Positions 38,301-52,380 of a stretch of DNA of 64,000 nucleotides are shown in pieces. The stretch is from Nemertoderma westbladi (lineage: Eukaryota > Xenacoelomorpha > Nemertodermatida > Nemertodermatidae). A program made the position numbers and the translations under genes. Under the pieces are notes generated by a model. That model saw only the letters and a program-made list of their open reading frames with translations, made no database searches and was not told where the DNA came from. The stretch lies in the NCBI GenBank assembly GCA_032718475.1, contig JAUCBJ010004184.1, positions 1-64,000 on the forward strand, read 5' to 3'. Each line of letters opens with the position of its first letter. Positions within the stretch are counted from its first letter, which is position 1.

Positions 38301-39635
38301 TGCATTATTTCTCTCTTCCATGCTTCCACTCTTCAATCATTGCATTATTTCTCTCTCCCGTGCTTCCACTCTTCCATCCTTGCATTATTTCTCTCTTCCA
38401 TGCTTCCACTCTTCAATCCTTGCATTATTTCTCTCTTCCATGCTTCATCTCTTCAATCCTTGCATTATTTCTCTCTTCCATGCTTCCACTCTTCCATCCT
38501 TGCATTATTTCTCTCTTCCATGCTTCATCTCTTCCATCCTTGCATTATTTCTCTCTTCCATGCTTCATCTCTTCAATCCTTGCATTATTTCTCTCTTCCA
38601 TGCTTCCACTCTTCAATCATTGCATTATTTATCTCTTCCATGCTTCCACTCTTCAATCATTGCATTATTTCTCTCTTCCATGCTTCCACTCTTCCATCCT
38701 TGCATTATTTCTCTCTTCCATGCTTCATCTCTTCCATCCTTGCATTTTTTCTCTCTTCCATGCTTCATCTCTTCAATCCTTGCATTATTTCTCTCTTCCA
38801 TGCTTCCACTCTTCAATCATTGCATTATTTCTCTCTTCCATCCTTCCACTCTTCAATCATTGCATTATTTCTCTCTTCCATGCTTCTACTCTTCCATCCT
38901 TGCATTATTTCTCTCTTCCATGCTTCATCTCTTCAATCCTTGCATTATTTCTCTCTCCCGTGCTTCCACTCTTCAATCATTGCATTATTTCTCTCTTCCA
39001 TGCTTCCACTCTTCAATCATTGCATTATTTCTCTCTCCCGTGCTTCCACTCTTCCATCCTTGCATTATTTCTCTCTTCCATGCTTCCACTCTTCAATCCT
39101 TGCATTATTTCTCTCTTCCATGCTTCATCTCTTCAATCCTTGCATTATTTCTCTCTTCCATGCTTCCACTCTTCCATCCTTGCATTATTTCTCTCTTCCA
39201 TGCTTCATCTCTTCCATCCTTGCATTATTTCTCTCTTCCATGCTTCATCTCTTCAATCCTTGCATTATTTCTCTCTTCCATGCTTCCACTCTTCAATCAT
39301 TGCATTATTTATCTCTTCCATGCTTCCACTCTTCAATCATTGCATTATTTCTCTCTTCCATGCTTCCACTCTTCCATCCTTGCATTATTTCTCTCTTCCA
39401 TGCTTCATCTCTTCCATCCTTGCATTTTTTCTCTCTTCCATGCTTCATCTCTTCAATCCTTGCATTATTTCTCTCTTCCATGCTTCCACTCTTCAATCAT
39501 TGCATTATTTCTCTCTTCCATCCTTCCACTCTTCAATCATTGCATTATTTCTCTCTTCCATGCTTCTACTCTTCCATCCTTGCATTATTTCTCTCTTCCA
39601 TGCTTCATCTCTTCAATCCTTGCATTATTTCTCTC
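38301..39635 (+). repeat. 680-bp tandem duplication (17 monomers)
   Basis: 38301-38955 and 38981-39635 match base for base as far as I could check. They share two rare changes: TGCATTTTTT (38741 and 39421) and TGCTTCTACT (38881 and 39561). Identical 63-codon minus-strand open frames at 38625-38816 and 39305-39496 are by-products of this duplication. Confidence 0.92.
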
Positions 39636-40319
39636 TTCCATGCTTCATCTCTTCCATCCTTGCATTATTTCTCTCTTCCATCCTTCCACTCTTCAATCAT
39701 TGCATTATTTCTCTCTTCCATCCTTCCACTCTTCAATCATTGCATTATTTCTCTCTTCCATGCTTCATCTCTTCAATCATTGCATTATTTCTCTCTTCCA
39801 TGCTTCCACTCTTCAATCATTGCATTATTTCTCTCTTCCATGCTTCATCTCTTCAATCCTTGCATTATTTCTCTCTTCCATGCTTCATCTCTTCAATCCT
39901 TGCATTATTTCTCTCTTCCATGCTTCCACTCTTCAATCATTGCATTATTTATCTCTTCCATGCTTCCACTCTTCAATCATTGCATTATTTCTCTCTTCCA
40001 TGCTTCCACTCTTCAATCATTGCATTATTTATCTCTTCCATGCTTCCACTCTTCAATCATTGCATTATTTCTCTCTTCCATGCTTCCACTCTTCAATCAT
40101 TGCATTATTTATCTCTTCCATGCTTCCACTCTTCAATCATTGCATTATTTATCTCTTCCATGCTTCCACTCTTCAATCATTGCATTATTTCTCTCTTCCA
40201 TGCTTCCACTCTTCAATCATTGCATTATTTATCTCTTCCATGCTTCCACTCTTCAATCCTTGCATTATTTCTCTCTTCCATGCTTCCACTCTTCAATCAT
40301 TGCATTATTTATCTCTTCC

Positions 40320-43270
40320 ATGCTTCCACTCTTCAATCATTGCATTATTTATCTCTTCCATGCTTCATCTCTTCAATCCTTGCATTATTTCTCTCTTCCA
40401 TGCTTCCACTCTTCAATCATTGCATTATTTATCTCTTCCATGCTTCCACTCTTCAATCATTGCATTATTTCTCTCTTCCATCCTTCCACTCTTCAATCAT
40501 TGCATTATTTCTCTCTTCCATGCTTCATCTCTTCAATCCTTGCATTATTTCTCTCTTCCATGCTTCATCTCTTCAATCCTTGCATTATTTCTCTCTTCCA
40601 TGCTTCATCTCTTCCATCCTTGCATTATTTCTCTCTTCCATGCTTCATCTCTTCAATCCTTGCATTATTTCTCTCTTCCATGCTTCCACTCTTCAATCAT
40701 TGCATTATTTATCTCTTCCATGCTTCATCTCTTCCATCCTTGCATTATTTATCTCTTCCATGCTTCATCTCTTCCATCCTTGCATTATTTCTCTCTTCCA
40801 TGCTTCATCTCTTCAATCCTTGCATTATTTCTCTCTTCCATGCTTCATCTCTTCAATCCTTGCATTATTTCTCTCTTCCATGCTTCATCTCTTCCATCCT
40901 TGCATTATTTCTCTCTTCCATGCTTCATCTCTTCAATCCTTGCATTATTTCTCTCTTCCATGCTTCCACTCTTCAATCATTGCATTATTTATCTCTTCCA
41001 TGCTTCATCTCTTCCATCCTTGCATTATTTCTCTCTTCCATGCTTCATCTCTTCCATCCTTGCATTATTTCTCTCTTCCATGCTTCATCTCTTCAATCCT
41101 TGCATTATTTCTCTCTTCCATGCTTCCACTCTTCAATCATTGCATTATTTATCTCTTCCATGCTTCATCTCTTCCATCCTTGCATTATTTATCTCTTCCA
41201 TGCTTCATCTCTTCCATCCTTGCATTATTTCTCTCTTCCATGCTTCATCTCTTCAATCCTTGCATTATTTCTCTCTTCCATGCTTCATCTCTTCAATCCT
41301 TGCATTATTTCTCTCTTCCATGCTTCATCTCTTCCATCCTTGCATTATTTCTCTCTTCCATGCTTCATCTCTTCAATCCTTGCATTATTTCTCTCTTCCA
41401 TGCTTCCACTCTTCAATCATTGCATTATTTATCTCTTCCATGCTTCATCTCTTCCATCCTTGCATTATTTCTCTCTTCCATGCTTCATCTCTTCCATCCT
41501 TGCATTATTTCTCTCTTCCATGCTTCATCTCTTCAATCCTTGCATTATTTCTCTCTTCCATGCTTCCACTCTTCAATCATTGCATTATTTATCTCTTCCA
41601 TGCTTCATCTCTTCCATCCTTGCATTATTTCTCTCTTCCATGCTTCATCTCTTCCATCCTTGCATTATTTCTCTCTTCCATGCTTCATCTCTTCAATCCT
41701 TGCATTATTTCTCTCTTCCATGCTTCCACTCTTCAATCATTGCATTATTTCTCTCTTCCATGCTTCATCTCTTCCATCCTTGCATTATTTCTCTCTTCCA
41801 TGCTTCATCTCTTCCATCCTTGCATTATTTCTCTCTTCCATGCTTCATCTCTTCAATCCTTGCATTATTTCTCTCTTCCATGCTTCCACTCTTCAATCAT
41901 TGCATTATTTCTCTCTTCCATGCTTCCACTCTTCAATCATTGCATTATTTCTCTCTCCCGTGCTTCCACTCTTCAATCCTTGCATTATTTCTCTCTTCCA
42001 TGCTTCATCTCTTCAATCATTGCATTATTTCTCTCTTCCATGCTTCCACTCTTCAATCATTGCATTATTTCTCTCTTCCATGCTTCATCTCTTCAATCCT
42101 TGCATTATTTCTCTCTTACATGCTTCATCTCTTCAATCCTTGCATTATTTCTCTCTTCCATCCTTCCACTCTTCAATCATTGCATTATTTCTCTCTTCCA
42201 TGCTTCATCTCTTCAATCCTTGCATTATTTCTCTCTTCCATGCTTCCACTCTTCAATCATTGCATTATTTCTCTCTTCCATGCTTCCACTCTTCAATCAT
42301 TGCATTATTTCTCTCTCCCGTGCTTCCACTCTTCAATCCTTGCATTATTTCTCTCTTCCATGCTTCATCTCTTCAATCATTGCATTATTTCTCTCTTCCA
42401 TGCTTCCACTCTTCAATCATTGCATTATTTCTCTCTTCCATGCTTCATCTCTTCAATCCTTGCATTATTTCTCTCTTCCATGCTTCATCTCTTCAATCCT
42501 TGCATTATTTCTCTCTTCCATGCTTCATCTCTTCCATCCTTGCATTATTTCTCTCTCCCGTGCTTCCACTCTTCAATCCTTGCATTATTTCTCTCTTCCA
42601 TGCTTCATCTCTTCAATCCTTGTATTATTTCTCTCTTCCATGCTTCATCTCTTCAATCCTTGCATTATTTCTCTCTCCCGTGCTTCCACTCTTCAATCCT
42701 TGCATTATTTCTCTCTTCCATGCTTCATCTCTTCAATCCTTGTATTATTTCTCTCTTCCATGCTTCATCTCTTCAATCATTGCATTATTTCTCTCTTCCA
42801 TGCTTCCACTCTTCAATCATTGCATTATTTCTCTCTTCCATGCTTCATCTCTTCAATCCTTGCATTATTTCTCTCTTACATGCTTCATCTCTTCAATCAT
42901 TGCATTATTTCTCTCTTCCATGCTTCCACTCTTCAATCATTGCATTATTTCTCTCTCCCGTGCTTCCACTCTTCAATCCTTGCATTATTTCTCTCTTCCA
43001 TGCTTCATCTCTTCAATCATTGCATTATTTCTCTCTTCCATGCTTCCACTCTTCAATCATTGCATTATTTCTCTCTTACATGCTTCATCTCTTCAATCCT
43101 TGCATTATTTCTCTCTTACATGCTTCCACTCTTCAATCATTGCATTATTTCTCTCTTCCATGCTTCCACTCTTCAATCCTTGCATTATTTCTCTCTTCCA
43201 TGCTTCATCTCTTCAATCATTGCATTATTTCTCTCTTCCATGCTTCCACTCTTCAATCATTGCATTATTT
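40320..43270 (+). repeat. ~2.95-kb segment, copy 1 (partner at 46640-49590)
   Basis: At a register of 6,320 bp (158 monomers) the order of variants in this block matches 46640-49590. The match includes two TGTATTATTT monomers (42621, 42741 and 48941, 49061) and the CTCTCTCCCG monomers (41951 and 48271). The match breaks at both ends within one or two monomers. Confidence 0.88.
40541..41740 (+). repeat. 1.2-kb segment also copied to 45461-46660
   Basis: At a register of 4,920 bp (123 monomers) this part of copy 1 matches 45461-46660, including the paired TTTATC monomers at 40701-40760 and 45621-45680. The block is therefore present at least three times between 40 and 48 kb. Confidence 0.85.
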
Positions 43271-43339
43271 CTCGCTTCCATGCTTCATCTCTTCAATCCT
43301 TGCATTATTTCTCTCTTACATGCTTCATCTCTTCAATCC

Positions 43340-44126
43340 TTGCATTATTTCTCTCTTCCATGCTTCCACTCTTCAATCATTGCATTATTTATCTCTTCCA
43401 TGCTTCATCTCTTCAATCCTTGCATTATTTCTCTCTTCCATGCTTCATCTCTTCAATCCTTGCATTATTTCTCTCTTCCATGCTTCATCTCTTCAATCCT
43501 TGCATTATTTCTCTCTTCCATGCTTCCACTCTTCAATCATTGCATTATTTCTCTCTTCCATGCTTCCACTCTTCAATCATTGCATTATTTCTCTCTTCCA
43601 TGCTTCATCTCTTCAATCCTTGCATTATTTCTCTCTCCCGTGCTTCCACTCTTCAATCATTGCATTATTTCTCTCTTCCATGCTTCCACTCTTCAATCAT
43701 TGCATTATTTCTCTCTCCCGTGCTTCATCTCTTCCATCCTTGCATTATTTCTCTCTTCCATGCTTCCACTCTTCAATCCTTGCATTATTTCTCTCTTCCA
43801 TGCTTCCACTCTTCAATCATTGCATTATTTCTCTCTTCCATGCTTCCACTCTTCAATCATTGCATTATTTCTCTCTTCCATGCTTCCACTCTTCAATCAT
43901 TGCATTATTTCTCTCTTCCATGCTTCCACTCTTCAATCATTGCATTATTTCTCTCTTCCATGCTTCCACTCTTCAATCATTGCATTATTTCTCTCTTCCA
44001 TGCTTCCACTCTTCAATCATTGCATTATTTCTCTCTTCCATGCATCATCTCTTCCATCCTTGCATTATTTCTCTCTTCCATGCTTCCACTCTTCAATCCT
44101 TGCATTATTTCTCTCTTCCATGCTTC
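43340..44126 (+). repeat. ~790-bp segment copied to 53060-53846
   Basis: At a register of 9,720 bp (243 monomers) the two runs agree, including the rare CTCTCTCCCGTGCTTCATC monomer (about 43711 and 53431) and the TGCATCATC monomer (44041 and 53761). They diverge at 44127/53847. Confidence 0.85.
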
Positions 44127-44519
44127 ATCTCTTCCATCCTTGCATTATTTCTCTCTTCCATGCTTCCACTCTTCAATCATTGCATTATTTCTCTCTTCCA
44201 TGCTTCCACTCTTCAATCATTGCATTATTTCTCTCTTCCATGCTTCATCTCTTCCATCCTTGCATTATTTCTCTCTTCCATGCTTCCACTCTTCAATCAT
44301 TGCATTATTTCTCTCTTCCATGCTTCCACTCTTCAATCATTGCATTATTTCTCTCTTCCATGCTTCCACTCTTCAATCATTGCATTATTTCTCTCTTCCA
44401 TGCTTCATCTCTTCCATCCTTGCATTATTTCTCTCTTCCATGCTTCATCTCTTCCATCCTTGCATTATTTCTCTCTTCCATGCTTCATCTCTTCAATCCT
44501 TGCATTATTTCTCTCTCCC

Positions 44520-45206
44520 GTGCTTCCACTCTTCAATCATTGCATTATTTCTCTCTTCCATGCTTCCACTCTTCAATCATTGCATTATTTCTCTCTTCCA
44601 TGCTTCCACTCTTCAATCATTGCATTATTTCTCTCTTCCATGCTTCCACTCTTCAATCATTGCATTATTTCTCTCTTCCATGCATCATCTCTTCCATCCT
44701 TGCATTATTTCTCTCTTCCATGCTTCCACTCTTCAATCCTTGCATTATTTCTCTCTTCCATGCTTCCACTCTTCAATCATTGCATTATTTCTCTCTTCCA
44801 TGCTTCCACTCTTCAATCATTGCATTATTTCTCTCTTCCATGCTTCCACTCTTCAATCATTGCATTATTTCTCTCTTCCATGCTTCATCTCTTCCATCCT
44901 TGCATTATTTCTCTCTTCCATGCTTCATCTCTTCCATCCTTGCATTATTTCTCTCTTCCATGCTTCATCTCTTCAATCCTTGCATTATTTCTCTCTCCCG
45001 TGCTTCCACTCTTCAATCATTGCATTATTTCTCTCTTCCATGCTTCCACTCTTCAATCATTGCATTATTTCTCTCTTCCATGCTTCCACTCTTCAATCAT
45101 TGCATTATTTCTCTCTTCCATGCTTCCACTCTTCAATCATTGCATTATTTCTCTCTTCCATGCATCATCTCTTCCATCCTTGCATTATTTCTCTCTTCCA
45201 TGCTTC
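44520..45206 (+). repeat. ~690-bp segment copied to 53600-54286
   Basis: At a register of 9,080 bp (227 monomers) this run matches 53600-54286. It contains one full copy of the 480-bp unit (44681-45160) that is tandemly duplicated at 53761-54720. Confidence 0.85.
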
Positions 45207-47334
45207 ATCTCTTCAATCCTTGCATTATTTCTCTCTCCCGTGCTTCCACTCTTCAATCATTGCATTATTTCTCTCTTCCATGCTTCCACTCTTCAATCAT
45301 TGCATTATTTCTCTCTTCCATGCTTCCACTCTTCAATCATTGCATTATTTCTCTCTTCCATGCTTCCACTCTTCAATCATTGCATTATTTCTCTCTTCCA
45401 TGCTTCCACTCTTCAATCATTGCATTATTTCTCTCTTCCATGCTTCCACTCTTCAATCATTGCATTATTTCTCTCTTCCATGCTTCATCTCTTCAATCCT
45501 TGCATTATTTCTCTCTTCCATGCTTCATCTCTTCCATCCTTGCATTATTTCTCTCTTCCATGCTTCATCTCTTCAATCCTTGCATTATTTCTCTCTTCCA
45601 TGCTTCCACTCTTCAATCATTGCATTATTTATCTCTTCCATGCTTCATCTCTTCCATCCTTGCATTATTTATCTCTTCCATGCTTCATCTCTTCCATCCT
45701 TGCATTATTTCTCTCTTCCATGCTTCATCTCTTCAATCCTTGCATTATTTCTCTCTTCCATGCTTCATCTCTTCAATCCTTGCATTATTTCTCTCTTCCA
45801 TGCTTCATCTCTTCCATCCTTGCATTATTTCTCTCTTCCATGCTTCATCTCTTCAATCCTTGCATTATTTCTCTCTTCCATGCTTCCACTCTTCAATCAT
45901 TGCATTATTTATCTCTTCCATGCTTCATCTCTTCCATCCTTGCATTATTTCTCTCTTCCATGCTTCATCTCTTCCATCCTTGCATTATTTCTCTCTTCCA
46001 TGCTTCATCTCTTCAATCCTTGCATTATTTCTCTCTTCCATGCTTCCACTCTTCAATCATTGCATTATTTATCTCTTCCATGCTTCATCTCTTCCATCCT
46101 TGCATTATTTATCTCTTCCATGCTTCATCTCTTCCATCCTTGCATTATTTCTCTCTTCCATGCTTCATCTCTTCAATCCTTGCATTATTTCTCTCTTCCA
46201 TGCTTCATCTCTTCAATCCTTGCATTATTTCTCTCTTCCATGCTTCATCTCTTCCATCCTTGCATTATTTCTCTCTTCCATGCTTCATCTCTTCAATCCT
46301 TGCATTATTTCTCTCTTCCATGCTTCCACTCTTCAATCATTGCATTATTTATCTCTTCCATGCTTCATCTCTTCCATCCTTGCATTATTTCTCTCTTCCA
46401 TGCTTCATCTCTTCCATCCTTGCATTATTTCTCTCTTCCATGCTTCATCTCTTCAATCCTTGCATTATTTCTCTCTTCCATGCTTCCACTCTTCAATCAT
46501 TGCATTATTTATCTCTTCCATGCTTCATCTCTTCCATCCTTGCATTATTTCTCTCTTCCATGCTTCATCTCTTCCATCCTTGCATTATTTCTCTCTTCCA
46601 TGCTTCATCTCTTCAATCCTTGCATTATTTCTCTCTTCCATGCTTCCACTCTTCAATCATTGCATTATTTATCTCTTCCATGCTTCATCTCTTCAATCCT
46701 TGCATTATTTCTCTCTTCCATGCTTCCACTCTTCAATCATTGCATTATTTATCTCTTCCATGCTTCCACTCTTCAATCATTGCATTATTTCTCTCTTCCA
46801 TCCTTCCACTCTTCAATCATTGCATTATTTCTCTCTTCCATGCTTCATCTCTTCAATCCTTGCATTATTTCTCTCTTCCATGCTTCATCTCTTCAATCCT
46901 TGCATTATTTCTCTCTTCCATGCTTCATCTCTTCCATCCTTGCATTATTTCTCTCTTCCATGCTTCATCTCTTCAATCCTTGCATTATTTCTCTCTTCCA
47001 TGCTTCCACTCTTCAATCATTGCATTATTTATCTCTTCCATGCTTCATCTCTTCCATCCTTGCATTATTTATCTCTTCCATGCTTCATCTCTTCCATCCT
47101 TGCATTATTTCTCTCTTCCATGCTTCATCTCTTCAATCCTTGCATTATTTCTCTCTTCCATGCTTCATCTCTTCAATCCTTGCATTATTTCTCTCTTCCA
47201 TGCTTCATCTCTTCCATCCTTGCATTATTTCTCTCTTCCATGCTTCATCTCTTCAATCCTTGCATTATTTCTCTCTTCCATGCTTCCACTCTTCAATCAT
47301 TGCATTATTTATCTCTTCCATGCTTCATCTCTTC

Positions 47335-50300
47335 CATCCTTGCATTATTTCTCTCTTCCATGCTTCATCTCTTCCATCCTTGCATTATTTCTCTCTTCCA
47401 TGCTTCATCTCTTCAATCCTTGCATTATTTCTCTCTTCCATGCTTCCACTCTTCAATCATTGCATTATTTATCTCTTCCATGCTTCATCTCTTCCATCCT
47501 TGCATTATTTATCTCTTCCATGCTTCATCTCTTCCATCCTTGCATTATTTCTCTCTTCCATGCTTCATCTCTTCAATCCTTGCATTATTTCTCTCTTCCA
47601 TGCTTCATCTCTTCAATCCTTGCATTATTTCTCTCTTCCATGCTTCATCTCTTCCATCCTTGCATTATTTCTCTCTTCCATGCTTCATCTCTTCAATCCT
47701 TGCATTATTTCTCTCTTCCATGCTTCCACTCTTCAATCATTGCATTATTTATCTCTTCCATGCTTCATCTCTTCCATCCTTGCATTATTTCTCTCTTCCA
47801 TGCTTCATCTCTTCCATCCTTGCATTATTTCTCTCTTCCATGCTTCATCTCTTCAATCCTTGCATTATTTCTCTCTTCCATGCTTCCACTCTTCAATCAT
47901 TGCATTATTTATCTCTTCCATGCTTCATCTCTTCCATCCTTGCATTATTTCTCTCTTCCATGCTTCATCTCTTCCATCCTTGCATTATTTCTCTCTTCCA
48001 TGCTTCATCTCTTCAATCCTTGCATTATTTCTCTCTTCCATGCTTCCACTCTTCAATCATTGCATTATTTCTCTCTTCCATGCTTCATCTCTTCCATCCT
48101 TGCATTATTTCTCTCTTCCATGCTTCATCTCTTCCATCCTTGCATTATTTCTCTCTTCCATGCTTCATCTCTTCAATCCTTGCATTATTTCTCTCTTCCA
48201 TGCTTCCACTCTTCAATCATTGCATTATTTCTCTCTTCCATGCTTCCACTCTTCAATCATTGCATTATTTCTCTCTCCCGTGCTTCCACTCTTCAATCCT
48301 TGCATTATTTCTCTCTTCCATGCTTCATCTCTTCAATCATTGCATTATTTCTCTCTTCCATGCTTCCACTCTTCAATCATTGCATTATTTCTCTCTTCCA
48401 TGCTTCATCTCTTCAATCCTTGCATTATTTCTCTCTTACATGCTTCATCTCTTCAATCCTTGCATTATTTCTCTCTTCCATCCTTCCACTCTTCAATCAT
48501 TGCATTATTTCTCTCTTCCATGCTTCATCTCTTCAATCCTTGCATTATTTCTCTCTTCCATGCTTCCACTCTTCAATCATTGCATTATTTCTCTCTTCCA
48601 TGCTTCCACTCTTCAATCATTGCATTATTTCTCTCTCCCGTGCTTCCACTCTTCAATCCTTGCATTATTTCTCTCTTCCATGCTTCATCTCTTCAATCAT
48701 TGCATTATTTCTCTCTTCCATGCTTCCACTCTTCAATCATTGCATTATTTCTCTCTTCCATGCTTCATCTCTTCAATCCTTGCATTATTTCTCTCTTCCA
48801 TGCTTCATCTCTTCAATCCTTGCATTATTTCTCTCTTCCATGCTTCATCTCTTCCATCCTTGCATTATTTCTCTCTCCCGTGCTTCCACTCTTCAATCCT
48901 TGCATTATTTCTCTCTTCCATGCTTCATCTCTTCAATCCTTGTATTATTTCTCTCTTCCATGCTTCATCTCTTCAATCCTTGCATTATTTCTCTCTCCCG
49001 TGCTTCCACTCTTCAATCCTTGCATTATTTCTCTCTTCCATGCTTCATCTCTTCAATCCTTGTATTATTTCTCTCTTCCATGCTTCATCTCTTCAATCAT
49101 TGCATTATTTCTCTCTTCCATGCTTCCACTCTTCAATCATTGCATTATTTCTCTCTTCCATGCTTCATCTCTTCAATCCTTGCATTATTTCTCTCTTACA
49201 TGCTTCATCTCTTCAATCATTGCATTATTTCTCTCTTCCATGCTTCCACTCTTCAATCATTGCATTATTTCTCTCTCCCGTGCTTCCACTCTTCAATCCT
49301 TGCATTATTTCTCTCTTCCATGCTTCATCTCTTCAATCATTGCATTATTTCTCTCTTCCATGCTTCCACTCTTCAATCATTGCATTATTTCTCTCTTACA
49401 TGCTTCATCTCTTCAATCCTTGCATTATTTCTCTCTTACATGCTTCCACTCTTCAATCATTGCATTATTTCTCTCTTCCATGCTTCCACTCTTCAATCCT
49501 TGCATTATTTCTCTCTTCCATGCTTCATCTCTTCAATCATTGCATTATTTCTCTCTTCCATGCTTCCACTCTTCAATCATTGCATTATTTCTCTCTTACA
49601 TGCTTCCACTCTTCAATCATTGCATTATTTCTCTCTTCCATGCTTCCACTCTTCAATCCTTGCATTATTTCTCTCTTCCATGCTTCATCTCTTCAATCAT
49701 TGCATTATTTCTCTCTTCCATGCTTCATCTCTTCAATCATTGCATTATTTCTCTCTTCCATGCTTCCACTCTTCAATCATTGCATTATTTATCTCTTCCA
49801 TGCTTCATCTCTTCAATCCTTGCATTATTTCTCTCTTCCATGCTTCATCTCTTCCATCCTTGCATTATTTCTCTCTTCCATGCTTCATCTCTTCAATCCT
49901 TGCATTATTTCTCTCTTCCATGCTTCCACTCTTCAATCATTGCATTATTTATCTCTTCCATGCTTCATCTCTTCCATCCTTGCATTATTTATCTCTTCCA
50001 TGCTTCATCTCTTCCATCCTTGCATTATTTCTCTCTTCCATGCTTCATCTCTTCAATCCTTGCATTATTTCTCTCTTCCATGCTTCATCTCTTCAATCCT
50101 TGCATTATTTCTCTCTTCCATGCTTCATCTCTTCCATCCTTGCATTATTTCTCTCTTCCATGCTTCATCTCTTCAATCCTTGCATTATTTCTCTCTTCCA
50201 TGCTTCCACTCTTCAATCATTGCATTATTTATCTCTTCCATGCTTCATCTCTTCCATCCTTGCATTATTTCTCTCTTCCATGCTTCATCTCTTCCATCCT

Positions 50301-52325
50301 TGCATTATTTCTCTCTTCCATGCTTCATCTCTTCAATCCTTGCATTATTTCTCTCTTCCATGCTTCCACTCTTCAATCATTGCATTATTTATCTCTTCCA
50401 TGCTTCATCTCTTCCATCCTTGCATTATTTCTCTCTTCCATGCTTCATCTCTTCCATCCTTGCATTATTTCTCTCTTCCATGCTTCATCTCTTCAATCCT
50501 TGCATTATTTCTCTCTTCCATGCTTCCACTCTTCAATCATTGCATTATTTCTCTCTTCCATGCTTCATCTCTTCCATCCTTGCATTATTTCTCTCTTCCA
50601 TGCTTCATCTCTTCCATCCTTGCATTATTTCTCTCTTCCATGCTTCATCTCTTCAATCCTTGCATTATTTCTCTCTTCCATGCTTCCACTCTTCAATCAT
50701 TGCATTATTTCTCTCTTCCATGCTTCCACTCTTCAATCATTGCATTATTTCTCTCTCCCGTGCTTCCACTCTTCAATCCTTGCATTATTTCTCTCTTCCA
50801 TGCTTCATCTCTTCAATCATTGCATTATTTCTCTCTTCCATGCTTCCACTCTTCAATCATTGCATTATTTCTCTCTTCCATGCTTCATCTCTTCAATCCT
50901 TGCATTATTTCTCTCTTACATGCTTCATCTCTTCAATCCTTGCATTATTTCTCTCTTCCATCCTTCCACTCTTCAATCATTGCATTATTTCTCTCTTCCA
51001 TGCTTCATCTCTTCAATCCTTGCATTATTTCTCTCTTCCATGCTTCCACTCTTCAATCATTGCATTATTTCTCTCTTCCATGCTTCCACTCTTCAATCAT
51101 TGCATTATTTCTCTCTCCCGTGCTTCCACTCTTCAATCCTTGCATTATTTCTCTCTTCCATGCTTCATCTCTTCAATCATTGCATTATTTCTCTCTTCCA
51201 TGCTTCCACTCTTCAATCATTGCATTATTTCTCTCTTCCATGCTTCATCTCTTCAATCCTTGCATTATTTCTCTCTTCCATGCTTCATCTCTTCAATCCT
51301 TGCATTATTTCTCTCTTCCATGCTTCATCTCTTCCATCCTTGCATTATTTCTCTCTCCCGTGCTTCCACTCTTCAATCCTTGCATTATTTCTCTCTTCCA
51401 TGCTTCATCTCTTCAATCCTTGTATTATTTCTCTCTTCCATGCTTCATCTCTTCAATCCTTGCATTATTTCTCTCTCCCGTGCTTCCACTCTTCAATCCT
51501 TGCATTATTTCTCTCTTCCATGCTTCATCTCTTCAATCCTTGTATTATTTCTCTCTTCCATGCTTCATCTCTTCAATCATTGCATTATTTCTCTCTTCCA
51601 TGCTTCCACTCTTCAATCATTGCATTATTTCTCTCTTCCATGCTTCATCTCTTCAATCCTTGCATTATTTCTCTCTTACATGCTTCATCTCTTCAATCAT
51701 TGCATTATTTCTCTCTTCCATGCTTCCACTCTTCAATCATTGCATTATTTCTCTCTCCCGTGCTTCCACTCTTCAATCCTTGCATTATTTCTCTCTTCCA
51801 TGCTTCATCTCTTCAATCATTGCATTATTTCTCTCTTCCATGCTTCCACTCTTCAATCATTGCATTATTTCTCTCTTACATGCTTCATCTCTTCAATCCT
51901 TGCATTATTTCTCTCTTACATGCTTCCACTCTTCAATCATTGCATTATTTCTCTCTTCCATGCTTCCACTCTTCAATCCTTGCATTATTTCTCTCTTCCA
52001 TGCTTCATCTCTTCAATCATTGCATTATTTCTCTCTTCCATGCTTCCACTCTTCAATCATTGCATTATTTCTCTCTTACATGCTTCCACTCTTCAATCAT
52101 TGCATTATTTCTCTCTTCCATGCTTCCACTCTTCAATCCTTGCATTATTTCTCTCTTCCATGCTTCATCTCTTCAATCATTGCATTATTTCTCTCTTCCA
52201 TGCTTCATCTCTTCAATCATTGCATTATTTCTCTCTTCCATGCTTCCACTCTTCAATCATTGCATTATTTATCTCTTCCATGCTTCATCTCTTCAATCCT
52301 TGCATTATTTCTCTCTTCCATGCTT
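47335..52325 (+). repeat. 2,480-bp tandem duplication (62 monomers)
   Basis: 47335-49845 and 49815-52325 match at a register of 2,480 bp. Shared markers include TGTATTATTT (48941, 49061 and 51421, 51541), CTCTCTCCCG (48271 and 50751) and several CTCTTACATG monomers. The matching length is just over one period, so the copies are adjacent head to tail. Part of the first copy also matches 40320-43270. Confidence 0.9.
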
Positions 52326-52380
52326 CATCTCTTCAATCATTGCATTATTTCTCTCTTCCATGCTTCCACTCTTCAATCCT

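Noticed and set aside
38625-39496. Two identical 63-codon minus-strand genes
   Set aside because: They are minus-strand readings of satellite monomers in which local variants happen to remove the usual stops. They are identical only because of the 680-bp duplication.
40320-52325. Treating the multi-kilobase copies as certain biological duplications
   Set aside because: Arrays of this kind are prone to assembly collapse or false duplication. Without read support I report the copies as seen in the sequence and leave their reality open.
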